A program made the position numbers and the translations under genes. Shown here in pieces: positions 52,162-60,209 of a stretch of DNA of 64,000 bases (positions are counted from its first letter, which is position 1; the number at the start of each line of letters is the position of its first letter). Where the stretch lies: positions 248,001 through 312,000 of the forward strand of contig NZ_JAMTCS010000005.1 of assembly GCF_024171955.1 (NCBI RefSeq), in the 5' to 3' direction. The DNA is from Promicromonospora thailandica (lineage in GTDB: Bacteria > Actinomycetota > Actinomycetes > Actinomycetales > Cellulomonadaceae). The notes beneath the pieces are model-generated. The model was not told the origin of the DNA, did not search any database, and saw nothing but the letters and a program-made list of their open reading frames with translations.

Positions 52162-53109
52162 ATGCCCGGATCGAGCGCCGAGAGCCTGCCCTGGGGCGAC
52201 CACCGCCTGGCTTTCGTGGGCGGCCTGCACCGCAGTGGCGCCACGCTTATTGCCCGAATTATTGCCGCTAGCCCGAATGCCTCTGGATTGACCGGAACCG
52301 GCGCCCGCACGCACGAGGGGCAGCATATTCAGGACACCTATCTCGGCGGACCGGGCAATACGTCCGAATGGTCTTTCCACCCGCACGCGCACCTCACCGA
52401 GGAGGACGCACAGCGGACGCCGGAGGCCGGCGCGCGACTCTGGGCCAGCTGGTCGCCGCACTGGAACCTCGACCGCGAGGTGCTCGTCGAGAAGTCGTCA
52501 CCCAACCTGGCCCGGATGCGCTACTTCCAGGAGATCTTCCCGGGATCGCGGTTCGTCGTCGTCACGCGGCACCCCGTGGTGCAGGCCCTCGCGGTGCGCA
52601 AGTGGGCCGCCCGGACCCGCGGCCGGTTCACCTACGGCTTCCCGCGTCTCGTGGAGCACTGGGTGCACGCGCACGACGTGTTCGCGGAGGACGCCCTGCG
52701 CATCGAGAGCCTGCTCGTGCTGCGCTACGAGCACCTGATGCGTGACCCGGAGGCAGAGCTGGGCCGGCTCGCGAAGTTCCTGGGCATCGAGCTCGGCACC
52801 GGCGCTGTGGACGCCGTCGACGCCGGGCGGACCAACCGGTACGCCGAGCTGTGGCGCACGGGCGGCCGGGCGGAGCTCGCCGGGCGCATGCGCCACCACG
52901 TGACCCGCCTCGGGTCCCGGCAGGGCACGCCGCGCGCGGACCTGCTCCGCGACGTCACGGACGCCGCGCTCCTGCCGCGGTACCGCAACGTCGTGGGGGA
53001 GCACCTCGGCGAGCGCATCCGCGCCCACGGCTACGACCTGGACACGTTCGACGAGGCGGCGCCGTGGTCCCCGGTGGTGCGTGTCCCGACGCTGACGGCC
53101 GACCGATGA
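52162..53109 (+). CDS. Sulfotransferase-like protein 1
   Basis: 315 residues from ATG 52162 with GAGG upstream. The PAPS 5' loop is F-V-G-G-L-H-R-S-G-A-T-L near residue 17 and the 3'-phosphate strand F-V-V-V-T-R-H-P-V near 133; L-V-L-R-Y-E-H-L-M follows. It should transfer sulfate from PAPS to a carbohydrate or small molecule. The first 60 codons are clearly less GC-rich than the rest, as is the 200-base upstream space. It overlaps gene 2 by four bases and sits left of the exopolysaccharide genes. Confidence 0.8.
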   Translation: MPGSSAESLPWGDHRLAFVGGLHRSGATLIARIIAASPNASGLTGTGARTHEGQHIQDTYLGGPGNTSEWSFHPHAHLTEEDAQRTPEAGARLWASWSPHWNLDREVLVEKSSPNLARMRYFQEIFPGSRFVVVTRHPVVQALAVRKWAARTRGRFTYGFPRLVEHWVHAHDVFAEDALRIESLLVLRYEHLMRDPEAELGRLAKFLGIELGTGAVDAVDAGRTNRYAELWRTGGRAELAGRMRHHVTRLGSRQGTPRADLLRDVTDAALLPRYRNVVGEHLGERIRAHGYDLDTFDEAAPWSPVVRVPTLTADR

Positions 53110-54038
53110 GTACCGTCCGCCGCGTCGTCCACGTGACGGGCACGGACCCCGCCGGCACCGGCACGCTCGCGGGCGTGCTGCGCGCGTTCGGCCTGCGCGT
53201 GCCCGGGCCGGAGACCTCGGCGCACGGCCCGCAGTGGGTCGGCGACCTCCACGAGGGGCTGCTGCGCGCGGCCGACGTGCGGACGTCGGACCCGCGTCCG
53301 CTGGCCTGGCACCTGGTGGACCGGGCCGCCGTCGAGGCGAACGCGGCGGGCCGGATGCGGGCCTGGCTCGAGACCCAGACGGCGCAGCACGGCGACCTGG
53401 TGATCACCGACCCGCGGCTGCTGTGGTTCCTCGAGACCTGGCTGGAGGCCGCGACGCGCGCAGGCGTCCGCGCGTCGTGCCTCACGCTGCTGCGCCCGCC
53501 CGCCGAGGCGGTGGCCGCCGCGGCCGCCGACGCCGCAGGCCGCGACCTGGTGGACCACGTGGCCGGATGGGTCAACCTCATGCTGGGCACCGAGCTTGCG
53601 ACCCGGACGACGCCGCGGGCCTTCGTGCGGCACGCTGACCTGCTGCACGACTGGGACGAGCCGGTGTTCGCCGCGGCGGCAGCCCTCGACCTGCCGATGG
53701 TCCACCCGGGCGACCTGGCCGCCGTCCACCGCGTGGACGCGCTCATCGACCCCACGCGCCGCCCGGCCACGACCACGTGGGACGACGTGCCCGTCCCGGG
53801 CCCGCTACGGACCCTCGCCGACGACACGTGGGCCGCGCTCGACGCGCTCCCCGAGCACGACGACGCCGGCACACGCGCCGAGTTCGACCGGCTCCGCGCG
53901 CTGTACCCCTACGTGCACCGCAAGGTCACGGCGTCGCCGGCCCGGCGGTTCGCGCGCATGATGCCGCCCGAGGTGCCGCACACGGTGCGGCGGGGCGTCG
54001 CCGGGATGCTCCGGCGGTCGCCGGACCCCACAGGCTGA
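53106..54038 (+). CDS. Sulfotransferase-like protein 2, degenerate PAPS loop
   Basis: 310 residues; ATG 53106 overlaps the preceding stop (ATGA). It opens V-V-H-V-T-G-T-D-P-A-G-T-G-T-L, at the place of the PAPS loop but without the usual Arg-Ser-Gly. D-L-V-I-T-D-P-R-L-L-W-F-L-E and L-L-R-P-P-A-E-A-V take the place of the core strands. The C-terminal 50 residues are basic (P-A-R-R-F-A-R-M). It may be a partner subunit or use another donor. Assignment leans on the neighbour. Confidence 0.6.
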   Translation: MSTVRRVVHVTGTDPAGTGTLAGVLRAFGLRVPGPETSAHGPQWVGDLHEGLLRAADVRTSDPRPLAWHLVDRAAVEANAAGRMRAWLETQTAQHGDLVITDPRLLWFLETWLEAATRAGVRASCLTLLRPPAEAVAAAAADAAGRDLVDHVAGWVNLMLGTELATRTTPRAFVRHADLLHDWDEPVFAAAAALDLPMVHPGDLAAVHRVDALIDPTRRPATTTWDDVPVPGPLRTLADDTWAALDALPEHDDAGTRAEFDRLRALYPYVHRKVTASPARRFARMMPPEVPHTVRRGVAGMLRRSPDPTG

Positions 54039-54045
54039 AGCGCCC

Positions 54046-54381
54046 TCAGGCCGGGCGCGGCGCGTACATGATGACGGCGACGCCGACCAGGCAGATCAGC
54101 GCCCCCGTGACGTCCCACCGGTCGGGCCGGAAGCCGTCGACGACCATGCCCCACGCCAGCGACCCGGCCACGAACACCCCGCCGTAGGCGGCCAGGATGC
54201 GGCCGAAGCTCGCGTCGGGCTGCAGGCTCGCGAAGAACCCGTAGATCCCGAGCGCGACCACGCCGGCGCCGATCCAGACCCAGCCGCGGTGCTCGCGCAC
54301 GCCCTGCCACACGAGCCACGCCCCGCCGATCTCGAACAGCGCGGCGCCCAGGAACAGGACCACCGACTTGAGCAGCATCAT
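54046..54381 (-). CDS. YnfA/UPF0060 family membrane protein
   Basis: About 111 residues from ATG 54381 (54378 is equivalent); the frame to 54423 adds an unlikely start. Four membrane helices with [10 protein letters not shown], then [10 protein letters not shown], then A-A-Y-G-G-V-F-V match YnfA, a small multidrug-resistance-like protein. It diverges from arsC, and the palindrome at 54419 lies between them, so it may be co-regulated. Confidence 0.88.
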   Translation of the reverse strand: MMLLKSVVLFLGAALFEIGGAWLVWQGVREHRGWVWIGAGVVALGIYGFFASLQPDASFGRILAAYGGVFVAGSLAWGMVVDGFRPDRWDVTGALICLVGVAVIMYAPRPA

Positions 54382-54418
54382 GCGGCCGACGGTAGACGGC
54401 CCTCCGGCCTTGTGCCGT

Positions 54419-54434
54419 GACATCGATGGATGTC
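54419..54434. promoter_or_regulatory. Candidate ArsR operator GACATC-GATG-GATGTC
   Basis: A perfect 6-4-6 inverted repeat 42 bases upstream of arsC, in the divergent ynfA-arsC space. Confidence 0.5.
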
Positions 54435-54475
54435 AATATGAGCTGCCCGTCCCCCGCCGCAGCCCCGGAGCGACC

Positions 54476-54901
54476 ATGAGCACCACCGAGACCACCAAGC
54501 CGTCCGCCCTGTTCGTGTGCGTGCACAACGCGGGCCGCTCCCAGATGGCCGCGGGATTCCTGCGCGCGCTGTCGGGTGGCGCCGTCGAGGTGCGGTCGGC
54601 CGGGTCGATGCCCGCCGCGATGATCAATCCCGTTGCCGTGGAGGCGATGCTCGAGAAGGGCATCGACATCCGCGCCGAGACGCCGAAGGTGCTGACCGCC
54701 GAGGCGGTCGAGGCGTCGGACGCCGTCATCACCATGGGCTGCGGCGACGCCTGCCCGTACTACCCCGGCAAGGACTACCAGGACTGGGAGCTCGACGACC
54801 CGGCCGGCCAGGGCATCGAGGCGGTGCGGCCGATCCGGGACGAGATCGAGCGGCGCGTGCGCGGGCTCCTCGCTCAGCTCGGCGTGGAGCCCGTCGCGTA
54901 G
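54476..54901 (+). CDS. arsC: Arsenate reductase, LMW-phosphatase type
   Basis: 141 residues from ATG 54476. The P-loop is C-V-H-N-A-G-R-S (C-x5-R-S) near residue 16. Later Cys occur in T-M-G-C-G-D-A-C-P-Y near residue 88, where thioredoxin- or mycothiol-linked ArsC proteins have their resolving residues. It reduces arsenate to arsenite. It is convergent with the FAD oxidoreductase, three bases apart. Confidence 0.92.
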   Translation: MSTTETTKPSALFVCVHNAGRSQMAAGFLRALSGGAVEVRSAGSMPAAMINPVAVEAMLEKGIDIRAETPKVLTAEAVEASDAVITMGCGDACPYYPGKDYQDWELDDPAGQGIEAVRPIRDEIERRVRGLLAQLGVEPVA

Positions 54902-54904
54902 CGC

Positions 54905-56278
54905 CTAGCGGCGCGCGCCGATCGTGACCGGCTGCGGGCCGGACGGCGTGGCGCAGCACCCGCCGTCGACGTCGACCGGAACACCGGCCGGGACGACGCC
55001 GTCCGCGTCCGCGGCGAGCGACCGGTCCGAGGAGCAGACGCCGGTCTGCGGCAGGTTCAGCTCGACGGCGTCGGCGGCGGCCCGGTCCCCGGCGAGCGCC
55101 GCGACCACGGACCGCACCTGCTCGTAGCCGGTGGCCAGCAGGAACGTGGGCGCCCGGCCGTACGACTTCATGCCCACGAGGTAGAAGCCGTCGTCGGGGT
55201 GCGCGAGCTCCGCCTCGCCGTGCGCGGGCACGGTGCCGCAGGAGTGGAGGTTCGGGTCGATGAGGGGCGCGATGCGGCGCGGCGCCTCGACCACCGGGTC
55301 CAGGTCGAGACGGATCTCGCGCAGCATGGCCAGGTCGGGCCGGAAACCGGTCGCGTTGACGATCGTGTGCACCGCGAGGTCCAGGGCGGCGTCCGCTGTC
55401 GTGCCCAGCACCCGGACGGCGTCCGGCGCGGCGGGCTCCAGGCGCTCGATCGCGACCTCGGTGAGCAGCTCCACGGCGCCAGCCTCGACGGCGTCGCGCA
55501 GGCGGGTGCCGAGCAGGCCGCGGGCGGGCAGCTCGTCGTCGGCCCCGCCGCCGTAGAGACGCCGGGGCGACGCGCCCCGGATCGCCCAGACGATCCGCGT
55601 GGCGGGCTCCTCGCGCCGCAGCTCGACCAGGCTGAGCAGCGTGTTCGCGGCCGAGTGCCCCATGCCGACCACGAGGGTCGTACGCCCGGAGAACCGCTCC
55701 CGGTCGGCACCGAGCACGTCGGGCAGGGCTCCGGCCAGGTGCCCGGCCGCGCGCTCCTCCCCGATCGCCGGCAGGCCCGAGGGGCCGAGCGGGTTCGGCG
55801 TGCCGAGCGTGCCGGAGGCGTCGATGACGGCGCGCGCCCGGACCTCGTGGACCTCCGTGCCGGTCGTGTGGCGCACCAGGTACGGGCGCTGCTCCCGGTC
55901 CCGTGACCGGGTCCGGTCGGCCCCGTCGCGGGCCACTGCCACGACGCGCGTTCCGTAGCGGACACGCTCGCCGAGCACGTCGGACAGGGGCGCCAGGTAC
56001 TTCTCGACCAGGTCGGCGCCGGTGGGCAGCGCGTCGGGGTCAGGGTGGGTCCAGCCGGTGCGCGCGAGCAGGCGGCGGGCGGCGGCGTCGACGTCGTACC
56101 GCCACGGCGAGAACAGGCGCACGTGCCCCCAGGAGGCGACGGCCGCGGCGGGGCCGGGACCGGCCTCCAGCACGAGCGGCTCCAGGCCGCGTTCCAGCAG
56201 GTGTGCTGCGGCGGCGAGGCCTACCGGCCCGGCCCCGATGACGACGACGGGCAGGTTCTCGTTGGGTGCTGGGGGCAT
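54905..56278 (-). CDS. FAD/NAD(P) oxidoreductase of the arsenic module
   Basis: 457 residues from ATG 56278 with GAGGAG upstream; the frame to 56614 is antisense to arsR. FAD site V-V-V-I-G-A-G-P-V-G-L-A-A near residue 10, NADPH site T-L-V-V-G-M-G-H-S-A-A-N near residue 202, and N-A-T-G-F-R-P near residue 330. Such flavoproteins, sometimes called ArsO, are common in actinobacterial ars loci. The C-terminus has C-S-S-D and D-G-G-C-C-A-T, a Cys pair that might bind arsenic. The reaction is not known with certainty. Confidence 0.85.
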   Translation of the reverse strand: MPPAPNENLPVVVIGAGPVGLAAAAHLLERGLEPLVLEAGPGPAAAVASWGHVRLFSPWRYDVDAAARRLLARTGWTHPDPDALPTGADLVEKYLAPLSDVLGERVRYGTRVVAVARDGADRTRSRDREQRPYLVRHTTGTEVHEVRARAVIDASGTLGTPNPLGPSGLPAIGEERAAGHLAGALPDVLGADRERFSGRTTLVVGMGHSAANTLLSLVELRREEPATRIVWAIRGASPRRLYGGGADDELPARGLLGTRLRDAVEAGAVELLTEVAIERLEPAAPDAVRVLGTTADAALDLAVHTIVNATGFRPDLAMLREIRLDLDPVVEAPRRIAPLIDPNLHSCGTVPAHGEAELAHPDDGFYLVGMKSYGRAPTFLLATGYEQVRSVVAALAGDRAAADAVELNLPQTGVCSSDRSLAADADGVVPAGVPVDVDGGCCATPSGPQPVTIGARR

Positions 56279-56305
56279 GGCCGACTCCTCAGATCGAACT
56301 TCTTC

Positions 56306-56328
56306 GATATGTTCCCGCACAACATATC
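56306..56328. promoter_or_regulatory. Candidate ArsR operator GATATGTT-7-AACATATC
   Basis: Perfect 8-bp arms with a 7-base spacer between the divergent FAD oxidoreductase and arsR. It differs in sequence and spacing from the arsC-side palindrome. Confidence 0.65.
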
Positions 56329-56360
56329 CACACACTTCGATACGTGGCAAGATGTGTGTC

Positions 56361-56732
56361 ATGGCCACCACGCTCACGCTGACGGACGTCTCACGCCCCG
56401 CACCGGAGTCCGGCGCGTGCTGCGCGCCCCTGGTGCGCGAGGCCGCGGACCCGCAGACCGCCGCCGACCTGGCGCGCGTGTTCAAGGCCCTGGGTGACCC
56501 CACCCGGGTGCGGCTGCTGTCCATCGTCGCGGCGCACGACGGCGGCGAGGCGTGCGTCTGCGACCTCACCGAACCCGTCGGCCTGTCCCAGCCGACGGTG
56601 AGCCACCACCTCAAGCTGCTCGTCGACGCCGGCCTGCTGGCGCGGGAGCAGCGGGGGAAGTGGGCGTACTACTCGGTGGTGCCGGGGGCGCTGAACCGGC
56701 TGGGGGCGCTGTTGACGGAGGCGGCGGGCTGA
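56361..56732 (+). CDS. arsR: ArsR-family repressor
   Basis: 123 residues from ATG 56361 (ATG 56352 is possible). Winged helix with A-L-G-D-P-T-R-V-R-L-L, then S-Q-P-T-V-S-H-H-L-K-L-L. E-A-C-V-C-D-L near residue 55 is the classic C-V-C arsenite site, and an extra Cys pair, G-A-C-C-A, lies near the N-terminus. It should leave its operators when arsenite binds. Confidence 0.92.
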   Translation: MATTLTLTDVSRPAPESGACCAPLVREAADPQTAADLARVFKALGDPTRVRLLSIVAAHDGGEACVCDLTEPVGLSQPTVSHHLKLLVDAGLLAREQRGKWAYYSVVPGALNRLGALLTEAAG

Positions 56733-56759
56733 GGTCGCTCATCACCCACCCATCGACGT

Positions 56760-56800
56760 GTCAGCCCCTCAGGCCACCCGAGCGGCCTGAGTGTCTGACA
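56760..56800 (+). terminator. Hairpin after arsR, related to 38268-38317
   Basis: Arms TGTCAGCCCCTCAGGCC and GGCCTGAGTGTCTGACA pair over 17 bases with one to two mismatches; the words TCAG and CCTCAGGCCACC are shared with the hairpin at 38268. Confidence 0.75.
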
Positions 56801-56889
56801 GCGGAGGGGCGGGACCAGTCGCCGCGCAGCAACCGGCGTGGTCTCCTGGAAGCCGGCCCGCCGAGGTAGCCGCAGCATCGAGGAGTCCC

Positions 56890-57681
56890 GTGCCCGTCAC
56901 CGTTGTTCACTGGAACCCCCGCCGGCCGGTGCTGCGCGGCACGCTCGGCCGGGTCGTGCCGTGGCGGCGGGCGGTCAACAACTTCGGGGACCTCCTGGGG
57001 CCGCTGATCGTCGCGCGGCTCGTGGCCGACAACGAGCTCGTGGAGTCCGACAGCCCCCGCCGGCTGCTCGCCGTCGGGTCGATCCTGAACCTCGCGCGGG
57101 CCGGCGACGTCCTGTGGGGCATCGGCGCGAACGGCAAGACGCTCGACCAGACGGCGCCGTACCGCGAGCTCGACGTCCGCGCCGTCCGCGGGCCGCTCAC
57201 CAGGGAGTTCCTCAGGCAGAAGGGCTACGACGTACCCGCGGTCTACGGCGATCCGGGGCTGCTGGTAGGCCGCCTGTGGCCGCGGGAGGACGTCGCGCGA
57301 GGGACCCGCCCCCGTGCGGTCACCGTCATCCCGAACCTGCACGACCTGCACCACGCCCGGAACCGCTCGGACGCCGTCGCCCCGACCACCGAGCTGTGGA
57401 AGACGCTCGCCGCCATCGCGGCCAGCGACCTGGTGGTCGGCAGCTCGTTGCACGCGATAGTCGTGGCCGAGAGTTTCGGCGTGCCCGCCCGTCTGGTCAG
57501 CTCGTCGGTCGAACCGCCCTTCAAGTATGAGGACTACTACCGTGGCACCGGGCGGCCGGACTTCCGGCCCGCACCCGATGTCGACACAGCCGTCGACTGG
57601 GGTGGCGAGCCGCTGCCGTCGTGGGACCCGGGACCGCTCCTGGCGGCGTTCCCCCGCGACCTGTGGAAACCGGCGTCCTGA
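56890..57681 (+). CDS. Polysaccharide pyruvyltransferase family protein
   Basis: 263 residues from GTG 56890, with GAGGAG before it. It has N-N-F-G-D-L-L-G-P-L-I near residue 31, then L-A-V-G-S-I-L, V-R-G-P-L-T-R-E, V-Y-G-D-P-G-L-L, and V-V-G-S-S-L-H-A-I near 185: the order seen in CsaB/WcaK-type pyruvyltransferases. It likely adds a pyruvate ketal to an exopolysaccharide sugar. The flippase gene is convergent, four bases away. Confidence 0.85.
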   Translation: MPVTVVHWNPRRPVLRGTLGRVVPWRRAVNNFGDLLGPLIVARLVADNELVESDSPRRLLAVGSILNLARAGDVLWGIGANGKTLDQTAPYRELDVRAVRGPLTREFLRQKGYDVPAVYGDPGLLVGRLWPREDVARGTRPRAVTVIPNLHDLHHARNRSDAVAPTTELWKTLAAIAASDLVVGSSLHAIVVAESFGVPARLVSSSVEPPFKYEDYYRGTGRPDFRPAPDVDTAVDWGGEPLPSWDPGPLLAAFPRDLWKPAS

Positions 57682-57685
57682 GACC

Positions 57686-59179
57686 TCAACCCGCGGCGAC
57701 CCGCTCCCTGCGCAGGAGGGAACGCGTTCGGGCGACGTCGCGCAGGTCCCGGCGGAAAGCGGGCCAGACCAGCGCCTCGAGCGCCAGGGCCGCGACCGCC
57801 GTCGCGAGCGCCAGCCCGATGGCGGCCCACGGCGCCTCCGGGCCGACCAGGCGGACGACGCCCGCCGCGCACAGAGCAGCGACGCCGTGCGCGGCGAGGG
57901 TGCGGCACCCGCTCAGCAGCCACTGCCGCGCCGGCAGGCCCGCCGCCCGTCCAGCCCACCACAGCGACACGGGCCACAGCAGCGCGGACGTCGTCCCGTA
58001 GGCGACCGCCACGCCCATGACGCCCCACAGGCTGCCGAGGACCACGGCGAGCACGACCAGCGGGCGCGACCAGAGGGCGAAGCGGAACTGCGACCGCATC
58101 CTCCCGGTCGCCATGAAGACCCAGCCCGAGGTGAACGTCGCCGCCTGGAACACGCCGCCCAGCGCGAGGACGGCGAAGAGCGGTGCCACGTCGAGCCAGC
58201 GCTGCCCCAGGACGACCTCGACGACGGGCTCGGCCACGGCCGCCGTCAGCATCATCGCCGGCGCGAGCAGGTTCAGGAGGATCACCTGGCCGCGGACCAC
58301 GAACGCGCCGAAGGCTGCGGCGTCGTCCTGCAGGCGGGACAGGACGGGCATGGCCACGCGCGTGACGGGGTACTGCAGCTGCCGGACCGGGAGCATCATC
58401 ATCCGGAAGGCCCGGTCATAGATGCCTGCTGACACCGTGCCGAACCGGGCCCCGACCACGACGGTGTCGGCGTTCATGCTCGCGTAGGTGAGCAGCTGGG
58501 CGCCGAGCTGGTGCAGGCCGTAGGAGATGAACGACCTGACGGACTCCTGCCGTCGGGGCAGGCCGGGCAGCCAGCGGGCGGCGACGACCGAGCCGACCGC
58601 GAGGACCCCGGCCGTGACGAGCTGCTGTGCGACGAGCGCCCAGTACGAACCGTCGAGGACCGCCACCCCGACCGCGACGACCAGCCCCACGGCTGATGCG
58701 GCCACGTCGATCACCACGATCGACGTGAACCGCAGGTCCCGCATGAGCGATGCCCGGAACTGTGCCGCCAGGCCGCCCAGCAGGAACGGGACCGCCAGCC
58801 ACCGGGTGATGTCCACCAGAACCGGTTCCCCGTAGAACGCTGCCAGGGCGGGCGCGCCCGCCACGACGACAGCGGCTGCCGCCGCACCGCACGCCAGATT
58901 CAGCCAGAACAGGTTGTCGCGCTGGCCACGGGTGATGGACGGCGCCTGGACGGCGGCCCGCGACAGCCCGAAGTCCTGGAGGATGGTCGCGGCCCCGACC
59001 ACCGCACCGATCATGGCGACGTAGCCGTAGTCGGTGGGGCCGAGCAGCCGCGCCAGGACGATGATCGACGCCGCCTGGAGCAGCGCGCGGATTCCCTGAC
59101 CCGCCAGCGTGACGACCCCTCCACGGGCCGCGCTGCGCCCGAGTGCCTCGACGCGAGGCCGGGTCTGCGGCGCGCTCAT
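57686..59179 (-). CDS. Polysaccharide flippase, Wzx/MOP family
   Basis: 497 residues from ATG 59179. About 12-14 membrane segments; A-R-L-L-G-P-T-D-Y-G-Y-V-A near residue 45 is the hallmark of polysaccharide transporters of the PST group. S-Y-G-L-H-Q-L-G-A-Q marks the start of the second half. It moves lipid-linked repeat units across the membrane. Thirteen bases separate it from the glycosyltransferase upstream. Confidence 0.9.
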   Translation of the reverse strand: MSAPQTRPRVEALGRSAARGGVVTLAGQGIRALLQAASIIVLARLLGPTDYGYVAMIGAVVGAATILQDFGLSRAAVQAPSITRGQRDNLFWLNLACGAAAAAVVVAGAPALAAFYGEPVLVDITRWLAVPFLLGGLAAQFRASLMRDLRFTSIVVIDVAASAVGLVVAVGVAVLDGSYWALVAQQLVTAGVLAVGSVVAARWLPGLPRRQESVRSFISYGLHQLGAQLLTYASMNADTVVVGARFGTVSAGIYDRAFRMMMLPVRQLQYPVTRVAMPVLSRLQDDAAAFGAFVVRGQVILLNLLAPAMMLTAAVAEPVVEVVLGQRWLDVAPLFAVLALGGVFQAATFTSGWVFMATGRMRSQFRFALWSRPLVVLAVVLGSLWGVMGVAVAYGTTSALLWPVSLWWAGRAAGLPARQWLLSGCRTLAAHGVAALCAAGVVRLVGPEAPWAAIGLALATAVAALALEALVWPAFRRDLRDVARTRSLLRRERVAAG

Positions 59180-59192
59180 CCGGTGCGCTCCC

Positions 59193-60209
59193 TCACGACC
59201 GGGTCCGGCTCAGCACCCGCCGGTAGACGTCGGCGTGGCGCCTGCCCACCGTGTCCCAGTCGCGGCCCCTGAGGTCGGGGCTGCCTCCGGACCTGACGGT
59301 CGCCGCCGCCCGGTCGACCGCAGCCTCGAGCGCCTGGGCCGTCAGGTCGCCGTCGAACAGCAGCACCCACTCGGTGCCCGCCTCGCCGCGCAGAGCCTCG
59401 GACGACGGGGTGCGGGGCATGAGCACCGGCCGGTCGAGCGACAGGGCCACGAGGGCGACCCCCGAGTTGTGCAGCTCGCGGTAGGGCAGCACCACGAGCT
59501 CGGCGGCGCACACCTCGCGCGCCAGCGTGTCGTCCGGCACGAAGGACAGGGACAGGGTGACCCGGGCGTCCCGGGCGGCGCGCGTCTCGACCTCCCGGCG
59601 CATGGCGTCGTCGATCGGCTTGCCGACGATCCGCAACGACAGGTCGGGACGGTCCAGCGCGGTGAAGGTGTCGATCAGCCGGTCCACGCCCTTGTACGGC
59701 CGGATCATGCCGAACTGCAGGACGCGGCCGGGCACCGGTGGCCCGTCGTGGCGGCCGAACCGGTCGCGGTAGTGGCCGTGCAGGATCACCGACGAGGCCG
59801 CGCCCGGCGGCAGCTCCGTCGTGGGGTTGAGGGCGATCCAGTGCGCCGTGCGCCGGTCCAGGGCAGCGAGCAGCCGCCGCTCCCCCGGGTCGCCTGCTTC
59901 GTGCGGCGCGAGGTTGTGGGCGGTCCGGACCAGCGGGGTCCGGGTGGCCCACAGTCGGAGCAGCAGCATCCGGGTCAGGAACCGTTTCACGGCCGAGCCG
60001 AGCCGGGTCGGGTGGCGGACGAGCGACTCCGGCCAGTGCAGCTGGAAGACGTCGTACGACCCGACCAGCGCGCGCGGCCAGGAGAAGGTGCGGACCGAGA
60101 CCTCGGGCGGCGCAGTTGCGATCATCTGGTCGACGTACCTGGTCGTGCCGTCCGGGGGGCGGAGTGAATGGAGCACCCGGATCCCGTCCGTCGGATGGGC
60201 TGCGGTCAC
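59193..60209 (-). CDS. Glycosyltransferase, GT-B fold
   Basis: 338 residues from the ATG/GTG at 60209, overlapping the kinase stop. D-V-F-Q-L-H-W-P-E and R-T-A-H-N-L-A-P-H are N-terminal motifs; L-Q-F-G-M-I-R-P-Y-K-G-V-D and L-V-V-L-P-Y-R-E-L-H-N-S-G-V-A mark the donor-binding half. The E-x7-E motif is replaced by H-N-S-G-V, as in GT4-like mannosyltransferases. It likely adds a sugar to the lipid-linked unit. Confidence 0.82.
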   Translation of the reverse strand: MTAAHPTDGIRVLHSLRPPDGTTRYVDQMIATAPPEVSVRTFSWPRALVGSYDVFQLHWPESLVRHPTRLGSAVKRFLTRMLLLRLWATRTPLVRTAHNLAPHEAGDPGERRLLAALDRRTAHWIALNPTTELPPGAASSVILHGHYRDRFGRHDGPPVPGRVLQFGMIRPYKGVDRLIDTFTALDRPDLSLRIVGKPIDDAMRREVETRAARDARVTLSLSFVPDDTLAREVCAAELVVLPYRELHNSGVALVALSLDRPVLMPRTPSSEALRGEAGTEWVLLFDGDLTAQALEAAVDRAAATVRSGGSPDLRGRDWDTVGRRHADVYRRVLSRTRS

